Assembly: GCA_009377505.1 (NCBI GenBank)
Contig: WHTX01000020.1
Span: forward strand, 1 to 32,346
DNA: 32,346 bases
Reading direction: 5' to 3'
From: Acidimicrobiia bacterium
GTDB taxonomy: Bacteria > Actinomycetota > Acidimicrobiia > Acidimicrobiales > CAIXPF01
A program made the translations under genes and the position numbers. The notes under the pieces are model-generated. The model was not told the origin of the DNA. It saw only the letters and a program-made list of their open reading frames with translations, and ran no database searches. Every line of letters begins with the position of its first letter. Position 1 is the first letter of the stretch. Shown in pieces: positions 30,866 to 32,346 of the stretch.

Positions 30866-32053
30866 TCAGGCTGAGGCGCTCACCGGGGAGGTCTCGTCCG
30901 TCGGGTCCCAGCCAGCGAGGTCGGCGAGGCGGGGGTCGTTCGAGAACATCTCGACGATGGGCTGGCGCAGGCCCAGGCGGTTCTGGAGGCGGCGGACCTC
31001 GAGCTCCTGGTTCCACAGTACGAGGCTCACGGCCATGCCCGTCTCGCCCGCCCGCGCCGTGCGGCCCGAGCGGTGCAGGTAGGCCTTGTGGTCCTCGGGC
31101 AGGTCGTAGTGCACGACGGCGTCGACCCCGTCGACGTGGATGCCCCGGGCGGCGACGTCGGTGGCCACGAGCACGGAGAGCTTGCCGCCAGCGAAGTCCT
31201 TCAGCGCCTTCTCCCGAATGTTCTGGCGCAGGTCGCCGTGGATGGCCGCCGCGGAGACGCCGATGCGGTCGAGCGAGCCGGCCAGCCGGTCGGCGCCGCG
31301 CTTGGTGTTCACGAACACGAGCGTGCGGGACAGCGGCGCGGAGATGGAGGCGACGACCTTGACCTTGTCGAGCTCGTGCACGGTGAGGAAGCGGTGGGCC
31401 ATCTCGTCGACGGTCACCTGGCGCGAGGCCACCTCGTGGTGCACGGGGTCGCGCTGGTAACGGCGCACCAGGGAGCCGACGGCCCCGTCGAGCGTGGCGG
31501 AGAACAGCAGCGTCTGCGGCCGGCCCTCGACGTGGCGCAGGATCCACTCGACCTGGGGCATGAACCCCATGTCGGCCATGCGGTCGGCCTCGTCGATGAC
31601 GAGGAGGTCGACGTCAGCGACGGACAGCTCGCCCTGGCGGATCAGGTCGATGATGCGTCCCGGCGTGCCCACCACGAAGTCGACGCCACGGTGGAGGGCC
31701 TTGATCTGCAGGTCCATGCGGGCACCGCCGTAGACGGCGTGCAGCACCCGGCCGCGGGACTTGGCCAGGGGCACCAGCTCGTCGTGGACTTGCAGGGCCA
31801 GCTCCCGCGTGGGCACGAGGGCCAAGGCGAGGGGGTGCCGGGGCTGGGCGGTGGCGAGGCGTTCGATGACGGGGATGCCGAACGCGAGCGTCTTTCCCGA
31901 GCCCGTCTTGGCCTTGCCGCAGACGTCGCGGCCGGCGAGACCGTCGGCGATGGCGAGCTCTTGGATGGGGAACGGCTGCGTGATCCCTCGCTCGGCCAGG
32001 GCCGCGCACAGGTCGGCCGAAACCCCGAGGGTTGCGAATCCGGAGTTGCTCAA
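30866..32053 (-). CDS. DEAD-box ATP-dependent RNA helicase
   Basis: A two-domain superfamily 2 helicase that unwinds RNA duplexes. The Q motif is GFATLGVSADLCAALAERGITQPFPIQ, motif I AKTGSGKT, Ia PTRELA, Ib TPGRI and II VIDEADRM. Motif III is SAT, motif V is ATDVAARGIHVDGVD and motif VI is HRSGRTARAG. The C-terminal tail is short (LADLAGWDPTDETSPVSASA), with no RNA-binding extension. I prefer TTG 32053, preceded by GAGAAGGA, giving 395 residues with the Q motif close to the N-terminus as in relatives. A GTG at 32227 gives 453 residues, but the extra 58 are not family-like. Confidence 0.93.
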   Translation of the reverse strand: MSNSGFATLGVSADLCAALAERGITQPFPIQELAIADGLAGRDVCGKAKTGSGKTLAFGIPVIERLATAQPRHPLALALVPTRELALQVHDELVPLAKSRGRVLHAVYGGARMDLQIKALHRGVDFVVGTPGRIIDLIRQGELSVADVDLLVIDEADRMADMGFMPQVEWILRHVEGRPQTLLFSATLDGAVGSLVRRYQRDPVHHEVASRQVTVDEMAHRFLTVHELDKVKVVASISAPLSRTLVFVNTKRGADRLAGSLDRIGVSAAAIHGDLRQNIREKALKDFAGGKLSVLVATDVAARGIHVDGVDAVVHYDLPEDHKAYLHRSGRTARAGETGMAVSLVLWNQELEVRRLQNRLGLRQPIVEMFSNDPRLADLAGWDPTDETSPVSASA

Positions 32054-32307
32054 GAGGTCCTTCTCGGTTGTCGTAGGAGCTGTTCGCTTCGGGCCGCTCG
32101 CATGCCACCTCGAGCGAACGGCACCTTCGACAGCGATGGACCGGGGGCAGGGAAGCCATCCTGCGGCGGCGCCACCGGGGGCGTCCATCGTGTCAACGGC
32201 GCTACGGACCGCAACGCCGTTGTCCACATGCTACCAATCGCGTTGTGGATGGAGGTGAACCGCGGTTCGGCTAGGCCCGCCACCAGCGCCAACGCCACCG
32301 TGCTCTG

Positions 32308-32346
32308 TGCCCTCCCGCTCCCCGCCGCTCGGGCGCCCCGCTCCGC
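32308..32346 (-). repeat. Diverged copy of the 44-bp oppC/oppD repeat, cut by the window edge
   Basis: The plus strand runs GTGCCCTCCCGCTCCCCGCC then GCTCGGGCGCCCCGCTCCGC. It aligns along its whole length with the plus-strand form of the opp repeat unit (..CTGCCCGCTCCCGGCCGCTCGGGCC..). It lies upstream of the helicase gene. The remainder of 32054-32307 has no gene I can support. Confidence 0.5.

Noticed and set aside
32054-32227. N-terminal extension of the helicase to GTG 32227
   Set aside because: The 58 extra residues are not helicase-like, and TTG 32053 has a Shine-Dalgarno and the expected distance to the Q motif. Kept as an alternative only.

Overview
The window is very GC-rich, uses GTG and TTG starts freely, and packs genes into same-strand runs with 1-4 bp (ATGA/GTGA) overlaps. 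Gene content (zinc-type L32, an actinobacterial-looking YceD remnant, a liv operon containing an acyl-CoA synthetase, crotonase, MaoC and DEAD-box genes) suggests a high-GC actinobacterium, perhaps class Acidimicrobiia. That placement is inference; there is no rRNA or other marker here.

Layout. 1-763 (+): the tail of an unknown gene, coupled to a histidine-phosphatase gene. 775-3165 (-): the housekeeping order rpmF > plsX > acpP > rnc (ribosome and fatty-acid/phospholipid synthesis). 3410-11488 (-): a block of peptide-type ABC transporter genes (SBP, OppB, OppC, OppD, OppF), a DsbA-like oxidoreductase and an MFS exporter. Just upstream of that block lies the 3' end of yceD (11664-11880), the gene that normally sits directly before rpmF. 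The whole block therefore appears to have been inserted between yceD and rpmF. The truncated yceD abuts a headless foreign ORF and an ISL3 transposase that has lost its central catalytic region. 13475-20956 (-): a VOC protein and a complete LIV-type uptake operon, livG > acyl-CoA synthetase > livH > livM > livK > livF, ending at a strong hairpin. 21173-22036 (+): two coupled small genes of unknown function, the second frameshifted. 22114-23826 (-): a phosphohexomutase. 24029-26164 (+): a double ribbon-helix-helix protein, an unknown partner and a crotonase. 26165-26622: a gene-free stretch crowded with hairpins. 26623-28779 (-): an orphan adenine-type DNA methyltransferase and a small helical protein. 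28831-29364 (+): a Nudix hydrolase. 29450-30803: a decay zone with IS982-like, MaoC and DeoC remnants around an intact ung. 30866-32053 (-): a DEAD-box RNA helicase.

The most unusual structure is at the oppC/oppD junction. There a 44-bp unit is repeated in tandem so that the stop codon of each copy's 15-codon mini-ORF overlaps the start codon of the next copy (ATGA). This forms a chain of stop-restart steps leading into the ATPase gene. A 45-bp version of the same unit is fused in frame to the N-terminus of OppF, and a diverged copy lies at the right edge of the window. A second dispersed repeat family (3263-3343, 9693-9812, 21262-21350) has ATGTTTCAT-type inverted ends and includes a 37/38-bp match between two copies 18 kb apart. 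No CRISPR array, tRNA or rRNA was found.
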